Shown piece after piece: positions 11,468 to 22,243 of a DNA stretch of 64,000 nt. The notes beneath the pieces were generated by a model. The model was not told where the DNA came from. It worked only from the letters and a program-made list of their open reading frames with translations, and did no database searches. Source of the stretch: Hyaloraphidium curvatum (Eukaryota; Monoblepharomycota; Hyaloraphidiomycetes; Hyaloraphidiales; Hyaloraphidiaceae); assembly GCA_025558095.1 (NCBI GenBank), contig JAIVFI010000009.1, positions 434,001-498,000 on the forward strand, in the 5' to 3' direction. The translations under genes and the position numbers were made by a program. Every line of letters starts with the position of its first letter. Position 1 is the stretch's first letter.

Positions 11468-13545
11468 GCGCGGCTAGGAAAGCGAGACTCGGACATGCCT
11501 CAAGATACTGTACCAAAACGTCGAGCGGAAGCTCGAGAAGAGCCTCTTTATACGTGAGCTGCTGCTACACATTGTAGAGTACGATATCGTCGTTTTCGCT
11601 GAAGCAAGGTGGACGGGCAAAGGCGAGAAGCGGACTTGGGAGGAGCATATGAGCAACAACGACATCCGCGCAGAGGTTGCCGCGGTACTGGAAACGTTCG
11701 AGGTTTATGAGAAGAGCTGCTCGGAGCATGGTGGAGGAGGGTTGACGGTCTTTGTGCGAAAGGAGCTACCGCACACCGTACGGACAGACTTGGACCCGAT
11801 CCTGGACGTCGTACAGATCCAAATCGGCGGAGTGAACGTGCTGGGGGCGTACATACCGCCGACGCCAACGCAGGACATAGTCACGCAGGACGAGATGTGG
11901 TCGAGGTTCTCAGGGATTGTGGCTGGGTGCGACATGCCGATCGTGATCGGGGACCTGAACGCACAATTGGGGATAAGCGAGGCAAACAGCGACGTGCGTG
12001 GCACGAGCTTCGGAAAGCGTGTAATCCGGTCGGAGCAGCGCACGGATCAGAGGGGGAAACAGCTACTTGCACTGTGCCACGAGGAGGAGCTGGTGATCCT
12101 GAATGGGCGCCTCGAGCCGGGGGCAACAACTCGCGCAGGAAAGGATGGCGAGCGGGACAGCACCTTGGACTACGCAATCGTGCCGCAGAGCTGCTACGGG
12201 ACGGTCACCCAGCTTACATTTGTGAAGGAAGGCTGGGTCGTCACCTCAGACCACATGGCCCTGAGCCTGACCATCAAGGCCAACCTCGTGCGACCAGCTG
12301 CGAAGGAGAACAAGCCGCACTGCAAGCCCGTGCCGTGCGACTTCCACTTCCTCGCAATAATGCGAAACCTCTACGACGAGCCCTGGGTCAAGGAGGCAAT
12401 GCAAGAGTACGAGCAACTTCAAGCTGGATCCGACAAGTGCAACCGGCTCATCCAGATCATGGCAGCGGTGAACAAGGTCGCGAAGAAGAAGTACGACAAG
12501 GTCAGCGTACACGAAGAGGCGGACAAGTTCCTCAACGGCTTTGCGGACTCGGCAGAGAGGGCCGAGATCGATCGGAAGCTGTCACGCACGCCTTCTTGAG
12601 CTGCGATCCCTCATGGAGAAGGACGAGTGGAAGAAGGAGTACCAGGGGAAGACGCGGGAGCTGGAGAAGGAGCGGAAGAAGTTGGAGAAGAGGATGCGGA
12701 GGGTTGCTGAGCGAGAGAACTCCAAGCTGCTAGAGCGACTCTTCAGGCGAGAGCCTAAGGGGTACTACCAGCTGCTTGGAAAGGCTCACGCAAGGCGCAA
12801 GGGCAACCCCGTGCCCTTTGCAGAGCTGGTGCGCCACATGGAGATGGTCGCCAGCGCCGAGTACGTGACCAAGATCGAGGAGGATCCAAGGCTCACGTTT
12901 CCACCACTTCCCAAGGCTACGATCACGCCTTCTGGAGACCTGCTGCGCCCCATCACCCTCAAGGAGCTGGAGAGGGTCTTGAAGAAGGCCCCCAACGGCA
13001 AGGCAAAGGACGAGGATGGGATCCGGCTCGAGTTCGTCAAGTACGGGACTGCAGTACTGAAGCAAGCTGTTGTCAACCTCCTCAACGACGTGCTCAATGG
13101 CGTCAAGATGGATGACTGGGGCCAGACACTGCTGGTGATGCTGCACAAGAAGGGGCCCAAGAACGTGGCTGGCAACTACCGAGGCATCAGCATAGAGAGG
13201 ATGCTGGAGAAGGTCTTCTCCCTGGTCTGGAACGCTCCGCTAGCTCCCTGGGCTGAGTGCAACAAGCTGTTGGAAGGCTCGCAGTTTGGATTCCGTGCAC
13301 GGAGATCGAACCTTCATGCAGTGTTCCTTGCCGAGGCACTCTTCTCCCTGGCCAAGGCACGCAAGGAGAAGCTGATCATGGTCTTTGTAGATTTCACAAA
13401 GGCTTTTGACACGGTGGAGCGCCCCAGGTTATGGCAGAAGCTGGAGGAGATGGGTGTACCCAAACAGGTTGTTGACATGTTCGAGATGGCGTTCGGGCGC
13501 GTGTGGGGACGGCTCCGGGATGAAGACGGGCTAGCAATTACCTAG
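11468..13545 (+). pseudogene. LINE copy B: apurinic-type endonuclease and partial RT
   Basis: The endonuclease reads from about 11490 (YQNV near the start, EYDIVVFAEARW, GDLNAQLG, STLDYAIV, TSDHMALS) to a stop at 12599; these are the N, E, D and SDH motifs of the exonuclease-endonuclease-phosphatase fold. The RT follows in another frame (12541-13545): coiled EKDEWKKEYQG region, LLVMLHKKGPKNVAGNYRGIS, GSQFGFRARRS, MVFVDFTKAFDTVERPRLW. It ends within the RT palm, before the YxDD box, where unrelated sequence begins. It is better preserved than copy A but is 3'-truncated and frameshifted. Confidence 0.88.
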
Positions 13546-14554
13546 GGAAGCGGGTCTTAGAAGGGGGGAATAACACAACAAACACCAGGAACGCCACTGC
13601 CTCATCCGCACCTGTCTCTGGGCGCCTGTGACCAGGGGTCTTTCATTTCTTCCTCTGTGAAACATGTGGAAATAGATGGTGGACCCGGGACCCGCATCTC
13701 ATCTCAAAAGTGTCAGAGTGCAGGGATTGACTGTGGACTGCATAGGCGCCTCTTCGTTCGGTTGCGGCCACCCGGGCCGCCGATCCTTGCCGCCCAGCAC
13801 TGCGCGAAAATTCGCATGACCGTGGCCAATGGGATACGCTGCATGACTTCCACATGAGTGCATGACTATCGAGCTGTCACACGCGGCAAAGCAGGCAGGG
13901 CGCCCGAGGGCGGCAATCAGCAGCCAAACCGGTGCTGCCCGCCGGCGTTTCGGGTTGCGCGTCGGGAAGCTTGTCAGCTGTCGCGCTGTGCAGGCGCAGA
14001 CACGATCAAAGCTTGTGCTGGTCCTCCCATCTCCTCACGGCTATGCAATGCATGAAGAATGAGCCCGTTCTCGGCAACCTGAGCATAGCTCTTCAGATAT
14101 CCCTTGAGCACTCGGGCAGGACGTTGGCTATGGGTGACACTGGCTCTTGCGACCACCCCCGTAGCATTGCCATCTGGCCTTGCGGGAAAGCCGGTTGAGG
14201 GCAATGATCGTTGTGGGCCTGATTTGCTCCGAGAACCGTCGACGTAATGGACTTTTGGACACCGGCCATCTCAGACGTTCTGGTGTGACGTCAGAAACCT
14301 AGCAGACATCCTGCACTCGGGGGCTTGGAAGGGGATCAGAACCCACGTCGGCGAACAGAAAAGTGCATAAAGCGGTCCGCTGGGGTGTTGTGCACCGGGA
14401 CAGGATGAGATCCAGGCTGACCGTGAACACCGTGGGATCCGGAGCTTGGCCGTCCCCATACTGTGTAAGGCCATGCTCGTGGAGCAAGACGGAGATCAGA
14501 CAAGGGAGTATCGGTGGACTTCAAATCCTCCGCCGGACTGTCCGAGACCCTTGA
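13546..14554. other. No recognisable gene
   Basis: Short frames only, without recognisable motifs, between the LINE and the tandem repeat. Confidence 0.5.
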
Positions 14555-14977
14555 ATCATCGCGTCGTGCCGGAGGAGCGCCGATCTGGGCGGCGGTGCGG
14601 GGAGCGGGGGCCGGGCGCCCGGAGGGCGGCCGCAGGGGCCACATGGTGCGCAGACCGGCGTCTAAGGAATCTCTGAATGCCCTTTGGCGAAGTGGATCAT
14701 CGCGTCGTGCCGGAGGAGCGCCGATCTGGGCGGCGGTGCGGGGAGCGGGGGCCGGGCGCCCGGAGGGCGGCCGCAGGGGCCACATGGTGCGCAGACCGGC
14801 GTCTAAGGAATCTCTGAATGCCCTTTGGCGAAGTGGATCATCGCGTCGTGCCGGAGGAGCGCCGATCTGGGCGGCGGTGCGGGGAGCGGGGGCCGGGCGC
14901 CCGGAGGGCGGCCGCAGGGGCGACATGGTGCACAGACCGGCGTCTAAGGAATCTTACTGAAAGCCCTTTGGCGAAGT
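14555..14977 (+). repeat. 141-bp tandem repeat, three copies
   Basis: Units start at 14555, 14696 and 14837 (period 141 bp), nearly identical through ATCATCGCGTCGTGCCGG ... CTTTGGCGAAGTGG. Because 141 is a multiple of three, frames stay open across all units on both strands, giving 47-residue repeats that need not be protein. The end of each unit (CCCTTTGGCGAAGTGGAT) matches the 5' part of the adjacent tRNA-Arg-like sequence, so the repeat seems tRNA-derived. Confidence 0.9.
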
Positions 14978-15034
14978 GGATATCGCGTCTGCCTCCGGAG
15001 CAGAAGGTCCCAGGTTCGACCCCTGGATGGGTCG
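14962..15034 (+). tRNA. tRNA-Arg(CCG)-like sequence, imperfect acceptor stem
   Basis: D stem GCGA/TCGC, anticodon stem TCTGC/GCAGA with loop CTCCGGA (anticodon CCG), T stem CCAGG/CCTGG with loop TTCGACC and 3' acceptor strand ATGGGTC all fold. The 5' acceptor strand AGCCCTT pairs poorly: one A-C and one T-T mismatch plus a G-T pair. Since the 5' half is shared with the 141-bp repeat, it may be a tRNA whose head was copied into, or replaced by, the repeat. Functionality is uncertain. Confidence 0.6.
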
Positions 15035-15349
15035 GCGGACATTTTGCTGCGGTGGGTGACTGGCAGATCGCGGCGGGGCGGCTCGACGCCGCCCGCCGCC
15101 CCACCCCTCCCCAGCCCGCCGCCGCGCGCCAGACGTGCGCGCTTCGGTGCCGGAGCATCCAGGCCTGGTTTACTTCGTGGCGAAGAGTTTGTGCTTGCGG
15201 GGAAACCAATCAACCAGTCCTCGGCTCTTCCTGTCTCCCGAGCCGGCTTGCCATCCCCTGTCTAGCCGCCTCAGAGACATCTGTCAGATAGTTCCTTCCT
15301 TTCGCATTACACGCAAATAAGCTGGAGCTCCACCTAGCACCGTTCCTGC

Positions 15350-16690
15350 TCGGGGTGTGATCGAGATCGAAACCGTCGGGTACGCTAGCTCGCGACGCAA
15401 CTCCGGACGTTGCATTGCGAGCGCGTCTCCCGGGCCGTCACAAAATCCAATCTCTGCACCGGTGCTGCGCCCCCCACGGACCAATGAAATGTCCAGAAGC
15501 GCGTTGGAGTGGTCACTTGCACCTCCGGAGCAGGATTTGCTATCCCAGCCCCCCAGGGGGCGGGGCACCGCGGAACCGCCCGACGCAACCCGCAAGGGGC
15601 AGAGCGTCGAATGCCGACGAAACCACGACTCAACTATGTCTTAATCCTCGCTGATGAGACCGAAATTGTGATGGAACTTCCCGATTCATTCATGTTGCGT
15701 CTTTGGAGGGAGCTTTGGCGGAACCGAACCGCAGTGCCAAGTCGGGTCCGGGGAGCCCGTGGAGCCTCGGCCAACGACACCACAGCACTCATGCAATGTG
15801 TCTTGACCAAAAAATGGGCCTTCCAGAGGTGCATCGGATGCCCGGCACCCGTCCAACGGTTTCCGGATTCCCGTTGTCGAAGGACGCCATTCGCGCCCAT
15901 GCGCGTCGGGAAAGCTCCTCCATCGCCAGCAGTATCTTCATAAGCACCGAATCAAACAGTCTCGCGCAACGGGAGCCACCTCCTGGCGGCGGGAATGCCA
16001 TCCACCTCGGGCCCGCGATGACTGTGCGGGTGGCGCCGGAGCAACTCGGCCAGCGACGCGGTCGGACGCAAACGGAGCACTCGGCGACGGCGACGGCACA
16101 TGATGCTGTCGTTTCCGCGCCCCGCCCGGGCCCCGTCGCTCTCCGTGGGCGGCGCAGCAGGGCCGCGAATTGGGTCGCCCCGAAGGCCCCGGGGCCCGGC
16201 CCCCGGCGGCGAACTCGGCGCCTCCCGCCGGCCAGGGGCGTTTTGAGCACCCAGAATCACCATTGCGGCAGGGAGGCACGGCGGCACCGCCCTCGCGTGT
16301 GTGGAGTATGACTTGTGCTACGATCGCGATCGTCGCACGCATACACTTCGAAGACTGGCGCTACACCGGTCCCGGGGCGACCTGCTGGCCGCCGCTCTGC
16401 GGCTCTGAAAATCCCCGCGGACGCGCATCTCGAGGCGGCGGCCCTTTTCCCGGCCCTCGCTCGGCCCCGCTCGAGCTTTTCGGCGCCCCAGCGGCGACCT
16501 GGACCTGGGTCTCGCAGCGCGCTGGCCGCGGCCTCCTGCGCGCGTTGGGCGGTGCCAAAAGCACTTTAGAAGTCGGGAAGACGATGCGGGCGTCGGGAGG
16601 TGGCGCCGGCCCACCCGGCGGAGGCGTTCCCCCGCGGAAGGCCCCCATGTTCAGTGGGTGCCCTTGCTCCCTCGTCCTGCCGAATCCCTG
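15350..16690 (+). repeat. Upstream block of the SIM/PIP gene, copy 1 (second copy 20280-21605)
   Basis: Homologous to 20280-21605. The outer part (15350-15870) is diverged, while about 15880-16600 is almost identical to 20790-21520, with only scattered single-base changes. Both copies directly precede the first recognisable exon of the repeated gene, so the block probably carries its promoter and 5' exon. It contains open frames but no known domain. Confidence 0.85.
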
Positions 16691-16694
16691 ACGC

Positions 16695-19600
16695 AGTGCG
16701 GCCCATTCAAGCCATTGATTTGACTCTGGACAGCGACGAGGACGGAGAGGCCGTCTCCGCGCCGGGATCTGCTCAAGTCGGTCCGTCGTTCAACGACGCC
16801 GTCGATCCTCGTCCCACGGTTCGTCTTCGTGCCCTCGCCGGTAGGATTGCGTCGCTGACAACTCGTTTCCAAAGGCCCGGCCTGTGCAGGAGGTCGTCTC
16901 GGCCCCAGCAAAGCGCATGCACGAGAATGCGTCATCAGGTTGGGCGGCCGGACCGCCGTGATCTTTCCCCGCTGACCATTCCACGCAGAAGCGATCAACC
17001 ACAAGATCTCGAAGTCCGTGCCGGATGTCCAGCTGGGAGCCACCTCTCCCAAGTCGAAAAAGGTTGGTCGAGGAACGCCTCCACTTTGCCTCCCCACCCG
17101 AGCTCATCGCTGTCCCTCTCCAGCCGCGGACTGATACCGCGCGTCTTCCTTCTTACGGCTCGACTTCTTTGTCCAAGGATCTCTTTGGATCCGGCAACAA
17201 GTCCGGCTCAAGTGCGTGTTTGCCGCGATCGGCGCTCTCGGACGCATCTGACGCCTCCATGTATTGCAGCCGATCTTCCGATCAACATCTACCAGTATTT
17301 CCTCGCGACGATGGAGCAGTACGCCAAGGAGGCAGCGATCCCCTACGAACGGCTGCAGGCCGGCATCTGCGTCCTCGCACAGCTCGGCGCGATCAAGCAC
17401 ATCGACCTCACCCCCGGCAAGGAGCACCTCGTCCTGGACCGGGCCAAGGTCCACGAGGCGGGCGCGCATTGCCTCGATTGCCTCTACGCAAAAGATTTCT
17501 TTGAGCACGGGGTCAAGTTTGCGCTGGTGAAACCGTCCGGGGACGACCTCAAGTTCCCATCCGACGTCCGCCTTCACCCGTACATGGGGACCGCCGAGGA
17601 TCTGGTGCAACGGAACAAGGACGCCCTCCACGGAAAGCTCAAGCTGTACGGCGAGATGGCGGAGTGCCATTGCCTCGGGCACGGCATCGGCTCGCCCGCG
17701 CTGAACAACCCCGCGGAAGAGGCGCTCATCTTCATCGTCAAACTCGCTGTGGGATCCCACGCCGGGAACTCCAGCCCGTACTCCAAGATTCCGTTTTTTC
17801 CGCGCCCGGCGAAGAATGCCGAACTGGACATTCTGCGGACGATGCGTGCCAAGCTCTTTGTATCCGCATACAACTCCCCGCCTTTTCTCGCGCTCAACAG
17901 CGGCGCCGACTGCTCGGCCGTGCGAAACCCCGGACAGCCTCACGAGGGCTACCTGAGTCGTTCCTTCGCCACGAACAATGAGCTCATGGGGCACCAGCCT
18001 CCGCTCGCTCTGAACGAGTACCCTAAGATTCCCTGCCCCCAGCTCCCAACGGCGCATATCTCCATTGCCGACCAGAAAGCCGCGAAGCGCGACTTTTTCG
18101 CCAAGCTCGAGCCGTACCCGGACGTTCTGGGCCTCCTCTTCTTCGGCGACCGCCCGACCGAGATCGTTTCAATCGTCTCGGCTCCAGGGTGGGGCAACGA
18201 GACCTGGATGGGCAAGCCCCGGTTCGCCACCGTGACGCTGGATGAGCTGCGGAGTCGCTCCTTCTTTGCCGCCGCTTTTCTCGACACAGCGATCGTCGGC
18301 TACGCCCAAGGCGCGGCTCGCGTCCTTGCGCTTGGTTACTTCTTCGAGTTGGACAGGTGCACGATCGAGCTCACGGACTACATCCTGCGCATGCGGAAGC
18401 TCTTCGGCGTCCAAGAGGTGCTCAATAAGGCCCGCACGATGTGGGACGAGTCGCTCGGGCCCCGGATGCTCCAGCGCGCCGAGGCCCTCAGGCCTGTGTG
18501 GAACGTTCCCAAGGGAGGCGGTGCCGGTGAGCACATCGCGATCGATGCCTCGAGGGTCTCGGCTGATCGCCGCGCCATTCGCAGAGCTCCACCAAGGCTT
18601 GTCGGCAGACGAGTCCGTCGCTCCCAACGGCCTGCCGGACTACAAGGTCGACCTCTCCTCGCTGCGCCCGGACTTCGAAGCTACCTTCGCGGACTGGAAG
18701 CAGTATCACGGCTGCGATGCGAACGTGGCAGTCGACCAAAGCTCGCTCCGGATCGACGACGAGGCGGACGAAGATCTGAGCAACGCTGAGCGTCTCGATC
18801 GGGAGGCGTCGCTGAGAGCTGCGGAACTCCTCACGGACTTGACTTTCTCGGATGCCGAGGTCGTCAGGAAGGCTGTGCTGGTGCAGAGCACGGGGATCGC
18901 CCGTGCCGCGAAGGAGAAGGCTGCCGATCGTGCGGAGCGGTCTTCCCGCACGGAGCTGCGCCACATGGCGTTCCAGACAGTCGAGGACTACGACAACCTT
19001 CCCGAGGCGGAACAGGAGGCCGTCTTGGGGCGGATGAAGGCAACGAGAGGCATGGAGCGGCTGCGGAGGCTCGAGGTTGGCATAGTCAAGTTTGCTGCGG
19101 AGCTCGGCCTATTGCCCGAGAAGCTGCCCGATCTGGCCAAGCTCGACGAGCCCACTCTCCGGAAGCTGATCGACATTGCGACCATGAAGCTTAATCGGTA
19201 CCGCCAGCTGAAGCCGTACTCGGACTTTGCGATCCTTGCGCACTGTCTCGTCTGCCGCAAAGACTACTGCAAAGAGTTTCGCCGCAACGTCGAGGACTCC
19301 GAGGAGAACGAGAAAACGCCGCATCCGAAAGCAGGCGGCTGCACTGCGAAGAAGCTCACGATGGGATGGACTGCTCTTCCTTCCTACCCCGGCATCGAAA
19401 GCCTCGAACCCCTCATCAACGTCTTCATCGCGTTCATGGATGCCGAGGCCCTGAAGCGCCCCGATCGGATCCTTGTGATCAACCTCGCGCAGGTCGCCAC
19501 CAGCTTCGCTATGCTGGTACGCGACTACGAGGCTCAGGGCCATGCTCAGGCCGTCTACCTCGCCGACAAGTACAAGCTCATCATGGAGTTCTATGTCAAG

Positions 19601-19963
19601 CAGCAGTCGCTTGTCGACTGGCTCGGGGACTCGGACGAGGCCGTGGCGCAGAAGAAGGCGCTCAAGAACGGCTTCATCGAGGGGCTGAAGGAAGGCCTCG
19701 ACCGTGCGGGCCGCTGCGCCGTTGCGAGCCGCGTGCCGCAGCCTCTTGAGAGCGACTCCAAGTCGCTTTCTATTTATGCGTTCGGCTCCCTGAAGACGCA
19801 GCGTTCGGCGGCGCAGTACGAGGAGCTCGAGGACCGCACCTACTTGAACTATGCCGCAGTGGTCAACGCGCGCAAGATGACGGATAACGCCGTGAGCAAG
19901 AAGCGGGGCGAGCGGCGCAAGGCGGGCAACCAGGCCATCGACCGCTTCCTGGTCAAGAAGTAG
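16695..19963 (+). CDS. Repeated gene of unknown family with SIM-like N-terminus and PIP-like C-terminus, copy 1
   Basis: Exons: SIM exon to 16818, 16875-16938, 16989-17062, 17124-17211, 17270-18526 and 18585-19963. Introns are 56, 50, 61, 58 and 58 nt with GT...AG ends, several with CTGAC or CTGAT before the acceptor. The frame continues over all of them to about 1,000 codons; the first exon's start is unresolved. Seen: IDLTLDSDEDGE at 16714-16749, which resembles PIAS-type SUMO-interacting motifs; a basic AKR segment; SPKSKK; a long conserved central region (NIYQYFLATMEQYAKEA to NVPKGGGAG); CX2CX4C followed by PHP and GGC near 19240-19350, a possible zinc site; and the C-terminus NQAIDRFLVKK, a weak PIP-box-like motif. 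Copy 2 (61103-64000) shares the visible splice sites. I recognise no transposase, polymerase or nuclease domain. It could be a mobile-element gene or a host multigene family; nuclear action is inferred from the motifs. Confidence 0.75.
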
Positions 19964-20062
19964 AATCGGTGCGGAGACTTAGAGTTCTATGCAACGGGAT
20001 GTTTGATGTATCGATCTGTATCTGTGTTGGTATACGGTCATTTGCATGCGCGTTGGCGACGA

Positions 20063-20132
20063 TTTTTGCTGCAGCCGTGGTGGGGGTCGATCTGGACATT
20101 TTGCTGCAGCCGTGGTGGGGGTCGATCTGGGC
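20063..20132 (+). repeat. 35-bp tandem duplication
   Basis: Two copies of a 35-bp unit (TTTTGCTGCAGCCGTGGTGG...) lie about 100 bp past the stop of the repeated gene, between it and the second upstream block. Confidence 0.85.
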
Positions 20133-20279
20133 ACAGCCGGCCGGAGGCGGCGCTACCGCCGCTCGCGCGCACGTCCGCAGGGCAAAGTTGAAAATCCAGG
20201 ATTTCAAATCTGCGGAATACCATCCCGTTGCTAGTCCCTGCGTGCGATTGTGCGGACGGGATCTGGAACTGCTTTTACG

Positions 20280-21605
20280 CTCGTGAGGCAACCTACGACA
20301 GTGCCTCTCGAGCGTCTCTCCGCCCCCCCCCCCCGTTCGCAAACTCCATCTCTGCACCGCAGCTCCGCCGAGGACACTTCCCACGGACCAATGAAATGCC
20401 CAGAAGCACGTTGGAAGCTCCACTCGCACATCCGGGGCAGGATGCGGTCTGCCCGCCGCCTCGTTGGAAAGGAGCGCGGAACCGCCCAACGTGGACGAGG
20501 CCGGGACCCGCTGAGCGGTCGATCGACGAACGCCGACCTGAATCGCGATCAATCGCCTCTTCTTCGCTCGCTGACGCCCTCGGAGACGCGCTGGAGGGAC
20601 CCGATTCGTTCTGTTCCGCCTTTGAGGGAGCGTGTGCTGGACCCCGATGGTAACTCGTCCGGCGAGCCATCAGAGCCTCAATGAGCGACCTTCCAGCGCT
20701 CATGAAATGTGCCTCGAAACCAGAAATGAGCTCCCAGAGATGCTTCGCGCTTCATGAGCCCGGCCATAGGTTTCCGGATTCCCCTTGTCGAAGGACGCCC
20801 TTCGCGCCCATGCGCGTCGGGAAAGCTCCTCCATCGCCAGCAGCATATTCATAAGCACCGAATCAAACGGTCTCGCGCGACGGGAGCCACCTCCTGGCGG
20901 CGGGAATGCCATCCACCTCGGGCCCGCGATGACTGTGCGGGTGGCGCCGGAGCAACTCGGCCAGCGACGCGGTCGGACGCAAACGGAGCACTCGGCGACG
21001 GCGACGGCACATGATGCTGTCGTTTCCGCGCCCCGCCCGGGCCCCGTCGCTCTCCGTGGGCGGCGCAGCAGGGCCGCGAATTGGGTCGCCCCGAAGGCCC
21101 CGGGGCCCGGCCCCCGGCGGCGAACTCGGCGCCTCCCGCCGGCCAGGGGCGTTTTGAGCACCCAGAATCACCATTGCGGCAGGGAGGCACGGCGGCACCG
21201 CCCTCGCGTGTGTGGACTATGACTTGTGCTACGATCGCGATCGTCGCACGCAGACACTTCGAAGACTGGCGCTACACCGGTCCCGGGGCGACCTGCTGGC
21301 CGCCGCTCTGCGGCTCTGAAAATCCCCGTGGACGCGCATCTCGAGGCGGCGGCCCTTTTCCCGGCCCTCGCTCGGCCCCGCTCAGGCTTTTCGGCGCCCC
21401 AGCGGCGACCTGGACCTGGGTCTCGCAGCGCGCTGGCCGCGGCCTCCTGCGCGCGTTGGGCGGTGCCAAAAGCACTTTAGAAGTCGGGAAGACTATGCGG
21501 GCGTCGGGAGATGGCGCCGGGCCGCCCGGCGGAGGCGTCCCACCGCGGAAGGTCCCCATGTTCAGTAGGTGCCCTTGCTCCCTCTTCCCGGACGAATCCC
21601 TGACG
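20280..21605 (+). repeat. Upstream block of the SIM/PIP gene, copy 2
   Basis: Second copy of the block at 15350-16690, in the same orientation and about 4.9 kb downstream. It leads into the truncated gene copy at 21219-22090. The nearly identical core (20790-21520) sits between more diverged edges, suggesting sequence exchange between the copies. Confidence 0.85.
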
Positions 21606-22090
21606 CGATGCGGCTCTCTTCAAGCCATCGATCTCAGCCTGGACAGCGACGACGACGGGGAGGCCGTCACCGCGCCGGGATCTGGTCAAGTCGGTCGGTC
21701 CTCCAACGACCCCGTCGATCCTCGCCCTGCGGTTCGTTTTCCTGCCCGCGCCGGTCGAGCTGCGTTGCTGACAGCTTCTTTCTTCATGTTCAGGCTGCCC
21801 AGAATGACGTCTCGGCCCCCGCAAAGCGGAAGAGCGAAAACGCCTTGGCTGGTGGGTGGCCCGCCGTCGCGCTCTTAACACGCTGATCACCCAACGCAGA
21901 AACGAGCAACGGCAGGATTTCGAAGTCATCGCCGGATGTCCAGCTGGGAGGCAGCTCTCCCAACTCGAAAAAGGTTGGTCGAGGAACGCCTCCACTTTAT
22001 TTGCCTCCGCAGCCCGAGCTGATCGCTGTCTCTCTCCAGCCGCGGACGGACCGGCCCTTTTTTTGGCTCGGCGGAGCTGATGCGGGGTGA
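21219..22090 (+). pseudogene. Truncated 5' copy of the SIM/PIP gene (still splice-competent)
   Basis: Carries the SIM-like segment IDLSLDSDDDGE (21627-21662). The introns sit at the same sites as in copy 1: 21732-21793, 21852-21899 and 21974-22039, all GT...AG. The third coding exon (21900-21973) is 74 nt, exactly as in copy 1. Homology is lost shortly after the last of these introns, and the frame ends at 22088-22090. The upstream frame is open from at least 21219. If transcribed it would make a short SIM-bearing protein lacking the central and C-terminal regions. It is either a pseudogene or a truncated variant. Confidence 0.65.
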
Positions 22091-22243
22091 AGGCCTCGGA
22101 GGCGGCGACTCGCGGCTGGCGCCGTCCGAACGCCAAGCGCCAGAGTTTGTGGCCCGGATCCCGGAGGGCGAGGATCAGCCTTGCGGGAAGATTTGCGGGC
22201 TGCCGAACTGGGTATAGTAACGCAACGGTAAACATGACCACTA

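Noticed and set aside
12541-12599. Programmed frameshift between LINE endonuclease and RT
   Set aside because: The frame break lies at a different place in copy A (about 6664) and that copy has further damage, so these are independent mutations.
14555-14977. CRISPR array or a repeat-protein gene
   Set aside because: The 141-bp units are directly adjacent without variable spacers, the host is eukaryotic, and frames are open on both strands merely because the period is divisible by three and GC-rich.
18242-18789. Programmed +1 frameshift in the SIM/PIP gene (same place in both long copies)
   Set aside because: A 58-nt GTGAGC...CTGAT...TTCGCAG intron at the same site in both copies restores the frame, and a second 58-nt intron upstream behaves alike. 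Splicing is the simpler explanation.
16695-19963. KDZ (Kyakuja/Dileera/Zisupton), hAT or Crypton transposase
   Set aside because: None of the motifs I know for these groups is seen, and no catalytic D/E or tyrosine-recombinase pattern could be picked out. Assignment would be guesswork.
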